A stretch of DNA of 18,883 nucleotides from Syntrophomonadaceae bacterium (lineage in GTDB: Bacteria; Bacillota_B; Syntrophomonadia; Syntrophomonadales; Syntrophomonadaceae), in the NCBI GenBank assembly GCA_030627145.1, contig DAOUSQ010000005.1:1-18883 (forward strand). Direction: 5' to 3'. The notes under the pieces were generated by a model that had not been told where the DNA came from, searched no databases, and saw nothing but the letters and a program-made list of their open reading frames with translations. Numbering within the stretch: the stretch's first letter is position 1; each line of letters starts with the position of its first letter. This document shows positions 8,257-15,488 of the stretch, one piece after another. Made by a program: the position numbers and the translations under genes.

Positions 8257-9330
8257 TCACCTGCCCTGCTTAACAGCCATTGATATTACTCTGCAAAAAT
8301 CATCGGCTGTAGCACTCGGAATCCTCACATTATTTTCTGCAAAAAACCGGTGAACATTTTCGGTAATTTCCCTTTCATCACTGGAAGAATTCTTTAGCAT
8401 AGCTTCTAGATCAAGTATACTTCTTTCAGGATAAGCAAAAAAATCACCTGTAATAAAAACACTTTTAATAAGGTGCCGTTTTCCATCCAGACGAATCGCC
8501 ACCCTTATTAATCCCCCCGGACTTTTGTAATCCACCACATTCAAGTCATTATGTTGTAATTCAGAACGTCTACCATAAATCCATTCTCTGGATTGAAAAA
8601 CAGGCAGCTCCTCTTCAAACAATTCTTTTTCATACCCGGTAAGTTCCCCGGGAGCAAGGTTTATTCCCAAAACTTCCTCAAATCCCTCTAACAACGCTTT
8701 TTTTATTTCTGACATTGGCGGGGTATAACTCATTATTTCACGCAGACAGGTCACCCTCTGTTTAAACGACTGGACTTCTTTGTTTTCCAGTTTTTTAAGT
8801 GGCAATTTTAAACACGAAATCATAGTATCAACATCAAAATCGGTTAACAGACTCCCCTGGTATATGAAGGCATTTCCTATTTCTGTTCCTCCTGTACCTG
8901 AAATCTTACGACCGTCTACTTCAATATCATTTTTTGGACGAAACCTGGCTTTAATCCCAAATCTTTTCAATCCGGCTACAGTACTCTCACACATCAAGCG
9001 ATACATTTCTTCCAGTCGTTTGGGAATGCCGGGAGTATCCTTTCCCGCAATAATCTCCCATCCCAATGTGCCTTCATCCCAGTAAAGATTTCCTCCACCA
9101 GTAATGCGCCGGTTAATGTCTATTCCATGTTCCTGGCAGTACTTTTCCTCCACTTCTAATTCTACTGCCTGGTGGTAACCTACCAACGCACAGTGCGGCG
9201 AAAACAGCAGAAAACGAACGGTATTGGGTGCCAGGTTCCTGCTGCGAGCAGTTACAATTACTTTATCAAGTGCCATATTTTCTGCTGCTGTAAGTAAACC
9301 GGAATCAAAAAGTCGCCAGGTATCATTCAT
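8257..9330 (-). CDS. sLpl(AB)-type lipoate/octanoate-protein ligase
   Basis: The 357-residue protein is a BPL/LplA-fold ligase with an attached C-terminal LplB-like domain. The catalytic half shows RRITGGGNLYWDEGTLGWEI (RR at 74-75) and NDIEVDGRKISGTGG with the presumed adenylate-contacting Lys142. Residues from about 255 form the smaller accessory domain (REWIYGRR, YKSPGGLIRVAI). It should load octanoate or lipoate onto the carrier encoded just upstream, providing the substrate for LipS1/LipS2. The frame opens at TTG 9354, but GAGGAG at 9338-9343 points to ATG 9330. With that start it overlaps the carrier gene by eight bases (ATGAATGA), suggesting coupled translation. It differs clearly from the second ligase-like gene at 10.2-11.1 kb. 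Confidence 0.85.
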   Translation of the reverse strand: MNDTWRLFDSGLLTAAENMALDKVIVTARSRNLAPNTVRFLLFSPHCALVGYHQAVELEVEEKYCQEHGIDINRRITGGGNLYWDEGTLGWEIIAGKDTPGIPKRLEEMYRLMCESTVAGLKRFGIKARFRPKNDIEVDGRKISGTGGTEIGNAFIYQGSLLTDFDVDTMISCLKLPLKKLENKEVQSFKQRVTCLREIMSYTPPMSEIKKALLEGFEEVLGINLAPGELTGYEKELFEEELPVFQSREWIYGRRSELQHNDLNVVDYKSPGGLIRVAIRLDGKRHLIKSVFITGDFFAYPERSILDLEAMLKNSSSDEREITENVHRFFAENNVRIPSATADDFCRVISMAVKQGR

Positions 9331-9757
9331 AAGAAAGCTCCTCTTCATCCTCAAGGCGGATCTGCTCTTCTACCCATCTGGCATAGTTTACCGAATCCAT
9401 TAACATATCCTTTTCAGAAAAATCATTTAGTTTTACTCTGTATATCCACGCCTGACCATACGGGTCCTGATTAAGTTCACGGGGGTTTATTTGAACGTTT
9501 TTATTGGTTTCTATAACCATACCGGATACCGGGGCAACCAGTTTACCCACCCATTTACCTGCTTCTATTGATCCTACCTCTTCTTCACGGGTTATAGTGG
9601 TACCCACCGGGACTGTTTCCAGATAAAGTATATCTCCTATCGTACTTTGACCGTACTCAGTAAGTCCGATCAAAGCCTCAGATTTACTCATCTTTATCCA
9701 GTAATTATTCCGGTCATAAAAAAGACCTTCAGGAATCTGGTATTCTTTCACCTGCAT
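9323..9757 (-). CDS. GcvH-like lipoyl carrier protein (LbpA candidate)
   Basis: This 144-residue protein has the fold pattern of glycine cleavage H protein: an N-terminal NNYWIKMSKSEALIGLTEYGQ hairpin and the lipoyl loop GSIEAGKWVGKLVAPVSG. Lys68 aligns with the lipoylated lysine of GcvH, eight residues before the conserved APVSG proline. No gcvT, gcvP or lpd is in the window. It is followed immediately by an sLpl(AB)-type ligase and LipT/LipS1/LipS2, the arrangement in which LbpA, the lipoate-binding protein of the sHdr sulfur-oxidation system, is modified. It is thus probably a dedicated redox carrier and not a glycine cleavage subunit, though its partner is unknown. A strong AGGAGG site precedes ATG 9757. 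Confidence 0.85.
   Translation of the reverse strand: MQVKEYQIPEGLFYDRNNYWIKMSKSEALIGLTEYGQSTIGDILYLETVPVGTTITREEEVGSIEAGKWVGKLVAPVSGMVIETNKNVQINPRELNQDPYGQAWIYRVKLNDFSEKDMLMDSVNYARWVEEQIRLEDEEELSYE
9338..9343 (-). promoter_or_regulatory. Ribosome binding site deciding the sLpl start
   Basis: GAGGAG lies seven bases before ATG 9330, within the last codons of the carrier gene. It disfavors the TTG at 9354. Confidence 0.75.
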
Positions 9758-9795
9758 ATTTCTACCTCCTATATAAAAACTTAAGGTAAATTATG

Positions 9796-10128
9796 TTAAT
9801 GAGTCCAATCAATTATTCTAACTTTTTCACCCAATTTCTTTATAAGTGTTTCTTTTATTTAGTCCGCATGGGGCCACATAAAACCAATAGGATTTCCTCC
9901 CGTCATACAGGAACATAACACAATAGTATCTGCACCCCGTTTTACCATTTCAATAGCTCTTGGTATTGCTTTTTTACCTGGGCAACCACCACAGGTAACC
10001 ATACCAATAATTTCAATTTCTCCTTCAACATCTTCAAAATTACATTTCTTTTCTTTTATAATTTTAAAATCTGTAGTACCCGGACACATATCTTCTGTTT
10101 GCAAACACCTGATTAATCCAACCTTCAT
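9796..10128 (-). pseudogene. CGGC-domain protein with an in-frame TAA stop
   Basis: The frame from ATG 10128 encodes MKVGLIRC, then the CGGC signature VTCGGCPGKKAIPRA, IVLCSC and GNPIGFMWPHAD, and meets TAA at 9859-9861 after 89 codons. The same frame then continues for 20 codons beginning IKETLI and ending IDWTH before a second TAA at 9796. CGGC (DUF1847-like, PF08821) domains normally end in a helix followed by a TH-type terminus, so the family pattern appears to resume past the stop. The simplest reading is a nonsense mutation (or sequencing error) trimming the last helix; the 89-residue product may still be made. The family's function is not firmly known; its cysteines suggest metal or sulfur binding. 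It sits between the two ligase-like genes. Confidence 0.75.
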
Positions 10129-10152
10129 CCTGCTCCCTCCCTATATGAAATC

Positions 10153-11088
10153 TCAAGACAAAGAGTCTATAAATGCCCACCTGCATTTGCTATAACCGGG
10201 AACGAATTTTTCATTGTCGGTACTCTTTTTCACATGCACCTCTTCCACCAGACCATTATTTACCAATACCACTGAATTATCCCCTGTACTCATTCTCTCT
10301 TCCTTGAGATAAACCCCCTCGGCGATTTTTACTGACCGTTTCGAGTACCTGCGCCCGGGAAGACTTAGCCACTCCATAGAAGTTAATTTTTCTTTAAATT
10401 TATCTGCCATATCTATTAATTCCTTATCTAGAGATTTTAAATGAAGTTCACCAAAAACGTTGGTAAACTCCTTAATAAGGAGACCTATCAATTCGTTATA
10501 ATCAGGACAACTGCCCAGATAATCTTTTATCGTAGCCATATTGGTTAGCATGGCTTTATATAAATAATAATGAAAAGCAGCTGTCGGTACCCGCAATACC
10601 TGACTCATAGTGGCAAAGTCAAAATCCAGTAAAATATTTCCTACAAAAGCCACTGCTTTCCCAATATCTCCTGCAGCATTTCCTGAACATTTACAGCCAT
10701 CTACTATAATATCGGCGGGAGTTTTTAATTCTGCAGGCATACCTAATTTCCGGTAAACTGATATAGCCGGTTTCAGGAACCGCTGGTAGAATTTTTCCCG
10801 TTTCCAGGGTAATATCGGATTATCCCTACGTAAGACCAGTTGATAAAATATTTGTTTGTCGTCCAGGTAAACAACTCCTCCTCCGGTCTCACGCCGCAAT
10901 AATGGTATTTCTTTACTCTTGCAATAGTCCTGGTTAATTTCCTGTTCGAGATCATCATGCAGGCCCAGGCAAACATATGGGCTGGTAGGATAGCAAATTA
11001 TTAACCCTTCCCGTCCCAGCATAGCAAGAGCGTGATAGTAGCATTGTGTTTCCCACCAGTTTACTGGTCCCAGGTTATAGAAATCCAA
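10153..11088 (-). CDS. Second lipoate-protein ligase-like protein (LplA family)
   Basis: This 311-residue BPL/LplA-fold protein shows RRETGGGVVYLDD (Arg65/66, GGG 69-71) and the lysine loop ADIIVDGCKCSGNA, where Lys133 is flanked by Cys132 and Cys134; the usual reading is GKKISG. The C-terminal 70 residues (from about TSMEWLSL) resemble a shortened accessory domain. It probably transfers lipoate or octanoate to a carrier, by adenylation or, given the unusual cysteines, possibly by a thioester step as in LipM/LipL amidotransferases; both are inferences. The only start compatible with the N-terminal fold is TTG 11088, preceded by AGAGGAGG ten bases upstream. It lies 59 bases after the DUF6506 gene and 24 bases before the CGGC gene. 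Confidence 0.85.
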   Translation of the reverse strand: MDFYNLGPVNWWETQCYYHALAMLGREGLIICYPTSPYVCLGLHDDLEQEINQDYCKSKEIPLLRRETGGGVVYLDDKQIFYQLVLRRDNPILPWKREKFYQRFLKPAISVYRKLGMPAELKTPADIIVDGCKCSGNAAGDIGKAVAFVGNILLDFDFATMSQVLRVPTAAFHYYLYKAMLTNMATIKDYLGSCPDYNELIGLLIKEFTNVFGELHLKSLDKELIDMADKFKEKLTSMEWLSLPGRRYSKRSVKIAEGVYLKEERMSTGDNSVVLVNNGLVEEVHVKKSTDNEKFVPGYSKCRWAFIDSLS

Positions 11089-11098
11089 TTTCCTTTAA

Positions 11099-11106
11099 CC
11101 TCCTCT
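11099..11106 (-). promoter_or_regulatory. Ribosome binding site supporting a TTG start
   Basis: AGAGGAGG lies ten bases before TTG 11088. No ATG or GTG start that keeps the N-terminal LplA strand is available nearby, so the TTG is accepted. Confidence 0.6.
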
Positions 11107-11147
11107 GCCTTCTTACAGTATAAAATGCCTGCTTGACCATATTAAAT

Positions 11148-11450
11148 TTAGAAAAGTTCATCACCACTTTTAAATTCAAGACCCGGGTGGTTATCAAATC
11201 TCACCACACCTACTACTGCTTTACTACCAACTGCTTTTTTTACAGCTGCAGTTCCTTCAATACCAAAACCTCCACAGAGCTCAATTGCACCTACACCCTG
11301 CTCCACCAGTTCACCTGCCACTTTTACGGCTGCTTGATAATCTTTAACTCCAACTACCGTTAGTTCTACCATGGGCGTTTCTACTATTGCCTGATGTTTT
11401 TTTGTATCTGCTTCAGGAGCCAAAAACATAAATGCTGCCTTTAATGCCAT
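11148..11450 (-). CDS. DUF6506 family protein
   Basis: This is a complete 100-residue protein with no signal peptide or membrane segment. The sequence alternates strands and helices: KAAFMFLAPEAD at the start, a PMVELTVVGV strand, a helix AAVKVAGELVEQGVGAIELCGGFG, and VVGVVRFDNHPGLE near the end. It resembles the DUF6506 family of small proteins of unknown role. A single Cys59 lies in ELCGGFG. It starts at ATG 11450 with a strong AAGGAGG site and opens the second half of the lip locus, 105 bases after the HdrD-like gene. A link to lipoate metabolism rests on position only. Confidence 0.75.
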   Translation of the reverse strand: MALKAAFMFLAPEADTKKHQAIVETPMVELTVVGVKDYQAAVKVAGELVEQGVGAIELCGGFGIEGTAAVKKAVGSKAVVGVVRFDNHPGLEFKSGDELF

Positions 11451-11475
11451 TGCAAAAAACCTCCTTTTGTATATA

Positions 11476-11496
11476 CGTTAGACATTATATATAACG
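11476..11496 (-). promoter_or_regulatory. Possible promoter with inverted repeat in the 105-base gap
   Basis: The gap 11451-11555 is the largest inside the lip locus. It contains a consensus TATAAT (11484-11489, minus strand) flanked by 5-base inverted arms CGTTA/TAACG (11476-11480 and 11492-11496). No good -35 lies 16-18 bases upstream, and no GC-rich terminator hairpin is visible after the HdrD-like gene. A second transcription start for the DUF6506-to-lipS2 block is possible but weakly supported. Confidence 0.25.
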
Positions 11497-11555
11497 CATT
11501 CGATTCTGGACGTACAAAATAATTTATTAATTGCTTTATCTATTACACCTCATAC

Positions 11556-12707
11556 CTAACCCATAACTTCAAGCATCAGTTCACTTATATCCATTACTCG
11601 TACAGGTAATCCTGCTTTACGAATCGCAGTACTTAACATTTGTTCACATTGTTGACAGGCTGAAACTACTATAGTCGCACCTGTTTCTTTTATTTCTTCA
11701 ACGCGAAGGTCAGTTATTTTTGCAGCTAAATCGGGATCTACACTCTGTAGATTTCCCCCTCCGCCACAACAAAGGGAATCCGCATGGTTGTGACGCAGTT
11801 CAACAAATTTCACTCCAGAAATACTCTCAATTATCTCACGCGGGGCATCAAATACCCCGCCGTTGCGTCCCAGGTCACAGGGATCATGATAAGTTATTGT
11901 TTCGTCCAATTCATCTAATTGAATACGTCCTTCTTTAACCAGACGTGCCAGATATTCAGTTGTATGAAGTATTTCAATATCATAACCTTCAAGTGCTTTT
12001 GTACAGTCATGTTTCCAGAAGTGATAACAGGTAGCACAACTGGCAACAAGGGTATGAATATCCAGTTCCTTTATTTTTGTCACGTTATGCTCAATAAAAG
12101 GCTGAGCATCATCAACAAAACCAGCACTTACAAGGGGATAACCGCAACACCATTCTTCTCCACCCATAGTTGTAAAATCAACCCCGGTTTCCATAAATAT
12201 TTCAACATTAGCCAGTGGTATCTGGGCTGCCTGGGGATAAAAAGAAGATACACAGCCAACGAAATAACAAACTTCTGCACCTGCTTTAAGTTCCAGTCCT
12301 TCAGGTTCCTCATCAAGATCCTCTGCCCATTCCAGCCGATCATCGTTGCTGAATGTAGAAATATTTTTATTCTCAACCAGTGTACCCCGGAGATTTTTAT
12401 ATGCTTCTGGTGCTTTGCCTTTATCCGCAATACGCTTTCTTAATTCCAGCCATAATTCCCGTGTATCAATACCTGTTGAGCATACATTCGCACAGGCACC
12501 GCAAAGTGTACACTGTGCTACCCGCTGTATGAAATCTTCGCTTAATTTCTCACCTTTGACAAAGATATCCTTGGCCTTACTGATCTTGCCTCTTGGCGCA
12601 CCTGATTCCCATCCTACCACCTGATAAACCGGGCAACTGCTCCGACAATAGCCACAACGTCCGCAAATTAATGCTTCATTCTCAAGCGTGGTAAAGTCTT
12701 TAGCCAC
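11556..12707 (-). CDS. HdrD/GlcF-like iron-sulfur protein with two full CCG domains
   Basis: The 383-residue protein begins with two ferredoxin motifs, CGRCGYCRSSCP and CTLCGACANVC, for two [4Fe-4S] clusters. Two cysteine-rich CCG domains follow, each complete: CX34CCGX34CX2C (ending CATC) and CX35CCGX35CX2C (ending CQQC). Such domains bind the noncubane clusters that split disulfides in heterodisulfide reductase HdrB/HdrD, and also occur in GlcF and LutA. GTG 12707 is chosen: AAGGAGG is seven bases upstream, while the longer frame from 12752 merely overlaps the preceding gene. It overlaps the FAD oxidoreductase by eight bases (GTGGCTAA), so the two are almost certainly one complex. A 2-hydroxyacid (lactate/glycolate) dehydrogenase is the textbook call; the neighbouring GcvH-like carrier suggests a lipoyl disulfide substrate instead. 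Confidence 0.88.
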   Translation of the reverse strand: MAKDFTTLENEALICGRCGYCRSSCPVYQVVGWESGAPRGKISKAKDIFVKGEKLSEDFIQRVAQCTLCGACANVCSTGIDTRELWLELRKRIADKGKAPEAYKNLRGTLVENKNISTFSNDDRLEWAEDLDEEPEGLELKAGAEVCYFVGCVSSFYPQAAQIPLANVEIFMETGVDFTTMGGEEWCCGYPLVSAGFVDDAQPFIEHNVTKIKELDIHTLVASCATCYHFWKHDCTKALEGYDIEILHTTEYLARLVKEGRIQLDELDETITYHDPCDLGRNGGVFDAPREIIESISGVKFVELRHNHADSLCCGGGGNLQSVDPDLAAKITDLRVEEIKETGATIVVSACQQCEQMLSTAIRKAGLPVRVMDISELMLEVMG

Positions 12708-14157
12708 GTCTATTCCTCCTTCCCACAACCTGATTAATCTTTGCCAATACATCCATCCCTATACGGAAATTAAACGAATTTAATAGTACCGGCGGACGAT
12801 AGACCTTGCCTGGATTCATGATTCCTTTACTGTCAAGTTTCTTTTTTCTTTTCCTTAATTCAGTCAGTTGTGGTTTCTGGAATATATTACCTATATATGG
12901 TGTGTTCCATAAACCTACTCCGTAAGGATATCCTCCATTCCTGTGCCCTATATCATGTATTTTTTTAACCATACTCAGGTCCATTATATAGTTTAAAGTC
13001 TTTGTTTCATCTGAATAGAACATGGTCATAACTGTGGCATGTTCGGAAGTAACAATATGCCCATATGATACTAAGCCAAGTTTGTACCTTTTATCCAATA
13101 ATTCAATATCCTCAAGGTAATTCACCAGTCTATCAACCGGCAGCCATACCTCCCCACCTAACTGTGACGGGCCACCACGTTTAAGCCTTAAAGCCAGGAA
13201 TCTTTCATCCCATTCCTCTTTTGCATTCTCTACGGGTAATAAAACAGCACCATTATCACTGTCTGTAATAATAGATGTAATGATTTTCTCAGCCCTGGTA
13301 AGCTCGTCTTCAGGTCCTTCATAATCAACTTCAACCAGACACCCATCTATGCCATCTGGACCAAACCCTAATTCTTTCATACCTTTATTATAATTTGATT
13401 CGCTAAAATGAAGGTTATACGGTAGAACCTCAGCATTTATAATCTTATTTAAGATCTCATTTAGTTCTGCTGTATCCGGTATTTGAATAAGAAAATGTTT
13501 CATTGAATTAAGCGGTCGGACTTCCAATTCCAGTTGAGTAATAACTCCAAGTGTCCCCTCGGAACCTGCAAACCAATCCAGTGCAGGAGCAGTAACAAGT
13601 GAAGCCTCTTTTATTTCACCTTTTGGCAAAACCACCTCAACTGCCTTTACCTGTGATAGCAGGCTCCCGTATTTAATACTACCAATTCCATAGCCCATCA
13701 TGCAGAACCACCCGCCAATGGTCGCTACCGGAGCACTGGTAGGATAAGATTTTGTAGAAAACCCTTTATTATTCAGGTATTCTTCAAGTTCACTCCATGT
13801 GGTCCCGGCTTTAACTGTAACTGTCATTTTTTCTTCATCCAGTTCTACAATCCCCTTAATAAGATTAAGGTCCATTAATATACCGCCCTTTGTGGGAACT
13901 GAATTAAAGTAAACAGTAGAAGCCCCTGCTCGTGGAGTAACCGGTATATTATTTTTCCATGCCATCTGTAGTATCTCTGCAACTTCTACTGTACTGGCAG
14001 GTCGTACTACTATGTCTGGCATGGTATTAAAAAGTGGATTAACCAGCAAGGCTGGTACCGGAGCCAGATCACGCGAATAAAATTCACATTCAAACGGGGA
14101 ATCAGTAGCTCTTTCATTGTAATTCTCCTTTATTTTCTGGAACACTTCATCCTTCAT
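12700..14157 (-). CDS. FAD-binding oxidoreductase, GlcD/D-lactate dehydrogenase type
   Basis: This 485-residue protein belongs to the vanillyl-alcohol-oxidase/PCMH flavoprotein family. The FAD domain spans about residues 35-210 with PDIVVRPASTVEVAEILQ, IPVTPRAGAST, an ATIGGWFCMMGYGIGSIKYG loop and LVTAPALDWFAGSEGTLGVITQ. The C-terminal half is the FAD-oxidase cap, ending in KKKLDSKGIMNPGKV, typical of GlcD/Dld. Such enzymes oxidise 2-hydroxyacids, passing electrons to a GlcF/HdrD-type partner, which is the very next gene. No signal peptide is seen. It starts at ATG 14157 with AGGGGTGG upstream and lies 25 bases after a GcvH-like gene. The substrate is not readable from sequence. Confidence 0.9.
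   Translation of the reverse strand: MKDEVFQKIKENYNERATDSPFECEFYSRDLAPVPALLVNPLFNTMPDIVVRPASTVEVAEILQMAWKNNIPVTPRAGASTVYFNSVPTKGGILMDLNLIKGIVELDEEKMTVTVKAGTTWSELEEYLNNKGFSTKSYPTSAPVATIGGWFCMMGYGIGSIKYGSLLSQVKAVEVVLPKGEIKEASLVTAPALDWFAGSEGTLGVITQLELEVRPLNSMKHFLIQIPDTAELNEILNKIINAEVLPYNLHFSESNYNKGMKELGFGPDGIDGCLVEVDYEGPEDELTRAEKIITSIITDSDNGAVLLPVENAKEEWDERFLALRLKRGGPSQLGGEVWLPVDRLVNYLEDIELLDKRYKLGLVSYGHIVTSEHATVMTMFYSDETKTLNYIMDLSMVKKIHDIGHRNGGYPYGVGLWNTPYIGNIFQKPQLTELRKRKKKLDSKGIMNPGKVYRPPVLLNSFNFRIGMDVLAKINQVVGRRNRRG
12715..12721 (-). promoter_or_regulatory. Ribosome binding site deciding the HdrD-like start
   Basis: AAGGAGG is seven bases before GTG 12707, which decides for a GTG start and removes 15 residues that only overlap the upstream gene. 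Confidence 0.8.
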
Positions 14158-14182
14158 TGTTAACCACCCCTGTCATAAGAAC

Positions 14183-14608
14183 TTATTCAGCGTGTTCAGC
14201 TATTTCCTTTTTAAGCCATTCGATTGCCTTCTCACCCTGCATAAGTTTCTGTAATCCTTCTTCCAAATTAGCCGGTTCCATTACGGCAATCCAACCTTCT
14301 CCATAAGGGTCAGCATTTAAAGGTGCTGGATTGCTAACCAGGTCCCTGTTAGATTCAACAACTTTCCCAGCTATAGGAACTGTAATCTTCCCGGCCCATT
14401 TACCCGATTGCAAAGAAGAGAGAGTTTTCTCTTCTTTTAATTCTTTATTTACCCGGGGTACCCGGATAAAAGTAATATTCCCTGCAAGCTGCTGCATAAA
14501 ATCGGTAATTCCAACTCTTATCTTATCACCTTCTACCTTAACCCAGGCATGGTCGTCAGTATAATATAGATCATCCGGCATCTCATACTTATCATCAACT
14601 GTGGCCAT
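14183..14608 (-). CDS. GcvH-like lipoyl carrier protein, second copy
   Basis: The 141-residue protein has the H-protein pattern: LYYTDDHAWVKVEGDKIRVGITDF, then the lipoyl loop SSLQSGKWAGKITVPIAG, where Lys70 matches the lipoylated lysine, and NADPYGEGWIAVMEP. The GKWxGK motif is shared with the other carrier at 9.3-9.8 kb and differs from the ordinary GcvH loop (ESVKAASD-like). It overlaps lipA by 14 bases and precedes the FAD/HdrD-like pair by 25 bases, so it is likely both modified by LipB/LipA and used by those oxidoreductases. Glycine cleavage remains possible, but no gcvT/gcvP is visible. AAAGGGG lies eight bases before ATG 14608. Confidence 0.87.
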   Translation of the reverse strand: MATVDDKYEMPDDLYYTDDHAWVKVEGDKIRVGITDFMQQLAGNITFIRVPRVNKELKEEKTLSSLQSGKWAGKITVPIAGKVVESNRDLVSNPAPLNADPYGEGWIAVMEPANLEEGLQKLMQGEKAIEWLKKEIAEHAE

Positions 14609-15488
14609 TTTTATCGCCCCTTTCTGCTTTCCTTTGCCTTACATTTTCGAATATCCGAGCTGCATTGTAAGAACTACGTACCAGAGGTCCAGCATTTATT
14701 TCGAGAAAGCCCATTTTAAATCCAATTTTCTCAAGTTCTTCAAACTCATCCGGATGGATGTACTCTACGACCGGAAGATGTTGAGAAGAAGGTTGAAGAT
14801 ATTGCCCCAGAGTTAGAACTTCACAACCTGCTTCTCGCAGGTCTTCCATCACCTGCAGAACTTCGCCCCTTATTTCTCCTAGTCCCAGCATCAAACCTGA
14901 CTTAGAACAAATTCCGTTTCCTAATTCGCTTACTCTTCTTAACAGTTCAATCGACCTGGAATACTTCGCCTGAGGTCGGGCTGTAGGATATAGCCGTGGA
15001 ACTGTTTCAACATTGTGGTTAATAACATCAGGTTTAGCCCTTATGACTTCAAGGAGAGATTCAAGGCTACCTTTGAAATCTGGTATCAGGACTTCTACTG
15101 TAACTTCTGGTAATTCGTCCTTTATAGCTCTAATAGTAGCCTTGAATTGCCCCGCTCCTTTATCAGGCAAATCGTCCCGGGTAACAGAAGTCACCACAAC
15201 ATGTTTTAATCCAAGCTGCTTTGCAGTTAATGCAATAGAGTGCGGTTCATCAAGATTAATTTCTTTTGGAAACCCGTGTTTAACTGCACAAAACCTGCAG
15301 TTGCGGGTACATATATCACCCAGAATCATAAATGTACACGTTCTTTTACTAAAACATTCCCCAATATTGGGACAATCTGCATTTTCACAAACGGTATGCA
15401 GAGCACCTTCGTCTAATAATTTTTTCATTCTGTTAAGTTCTTCGCCTGATGGTGCCGGAACAACTAGCCAATCAGGTTTTTTAGGCAT
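14595..15488 (-). CDS. lipA: Lipoyl synthase LipA
   Basis: LipA is the canonical radical SAM lipoyl synthase, inserting sulfur at C6 and C8 of a protein-bound octanoyl chain. The 297-residue sequence has the auxiliary-cluster motif CX4CX5C (Cys 34, 39, 45), the radical SAM motif CTRNCRFC (Cys 60, 64, 67) and the C-terminal RSSYNA whose serine ligates the auxiliary cluster. ATG 15494 is also in frame, but GGGGAGGG (15495-15502) touches it; ATG 15488, six bases after the site, is preferred. With that start it overlaps lipB by eight bases (ATGCCTAA). All catalytic residues are present. Confidence 0.97.
   Translation of the reverse strand: MPKKPDWLVVPAPSGEELNRMKKLLDEGALHTVCENADCPNIGECFSKRTCTFMILGDICTRNCRFCAVKHGFPKEINLDEPHSIALTAKQLGLKHVVVTSVTRDDLPDKGAGQFKATIRAIKDELPEVTVEVLIPDFKGSLESLLEVIRAKPDVINHNVETVPRLYPTARPQAKYSRSIELLRRVSELGNGICSKSGLMLGLGEIRGEVLQVMEDLREAGCEVLTLGQYLQPSSQHLPVVEYIHPDEFEELEKIGFKMGFLEINAGPLVRSSYNAARIFENVRQRKAERGDKNGHS

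Noticed and set aside
9859..9861. TAA in the CGGC gene as a recoded codon
   Set aside because: UAA has no known selenocysteine or pyrrolysine use and TAA is the normal stop of other genes here (for example lipA, lipB, thiC); mutation or error is simpler.
11919..12443. Plus-strand open frame of 174 codons opposite the HdrD-like gene
   Set aside because: The minus-strand frame has clear ferredoxin and CCG motifs; the antisense translation is Cys/Phe/Ile-rich without recognisable domains.
9323..14608. The two GcvH-like genes as part of a glycine cleavage system
   Set aside because: No gcvT, gcvP or lpd in the window, a different lipoyl loop, and placement beside lipoate ligase and oxidoreductase genes; kept only as an alternative.
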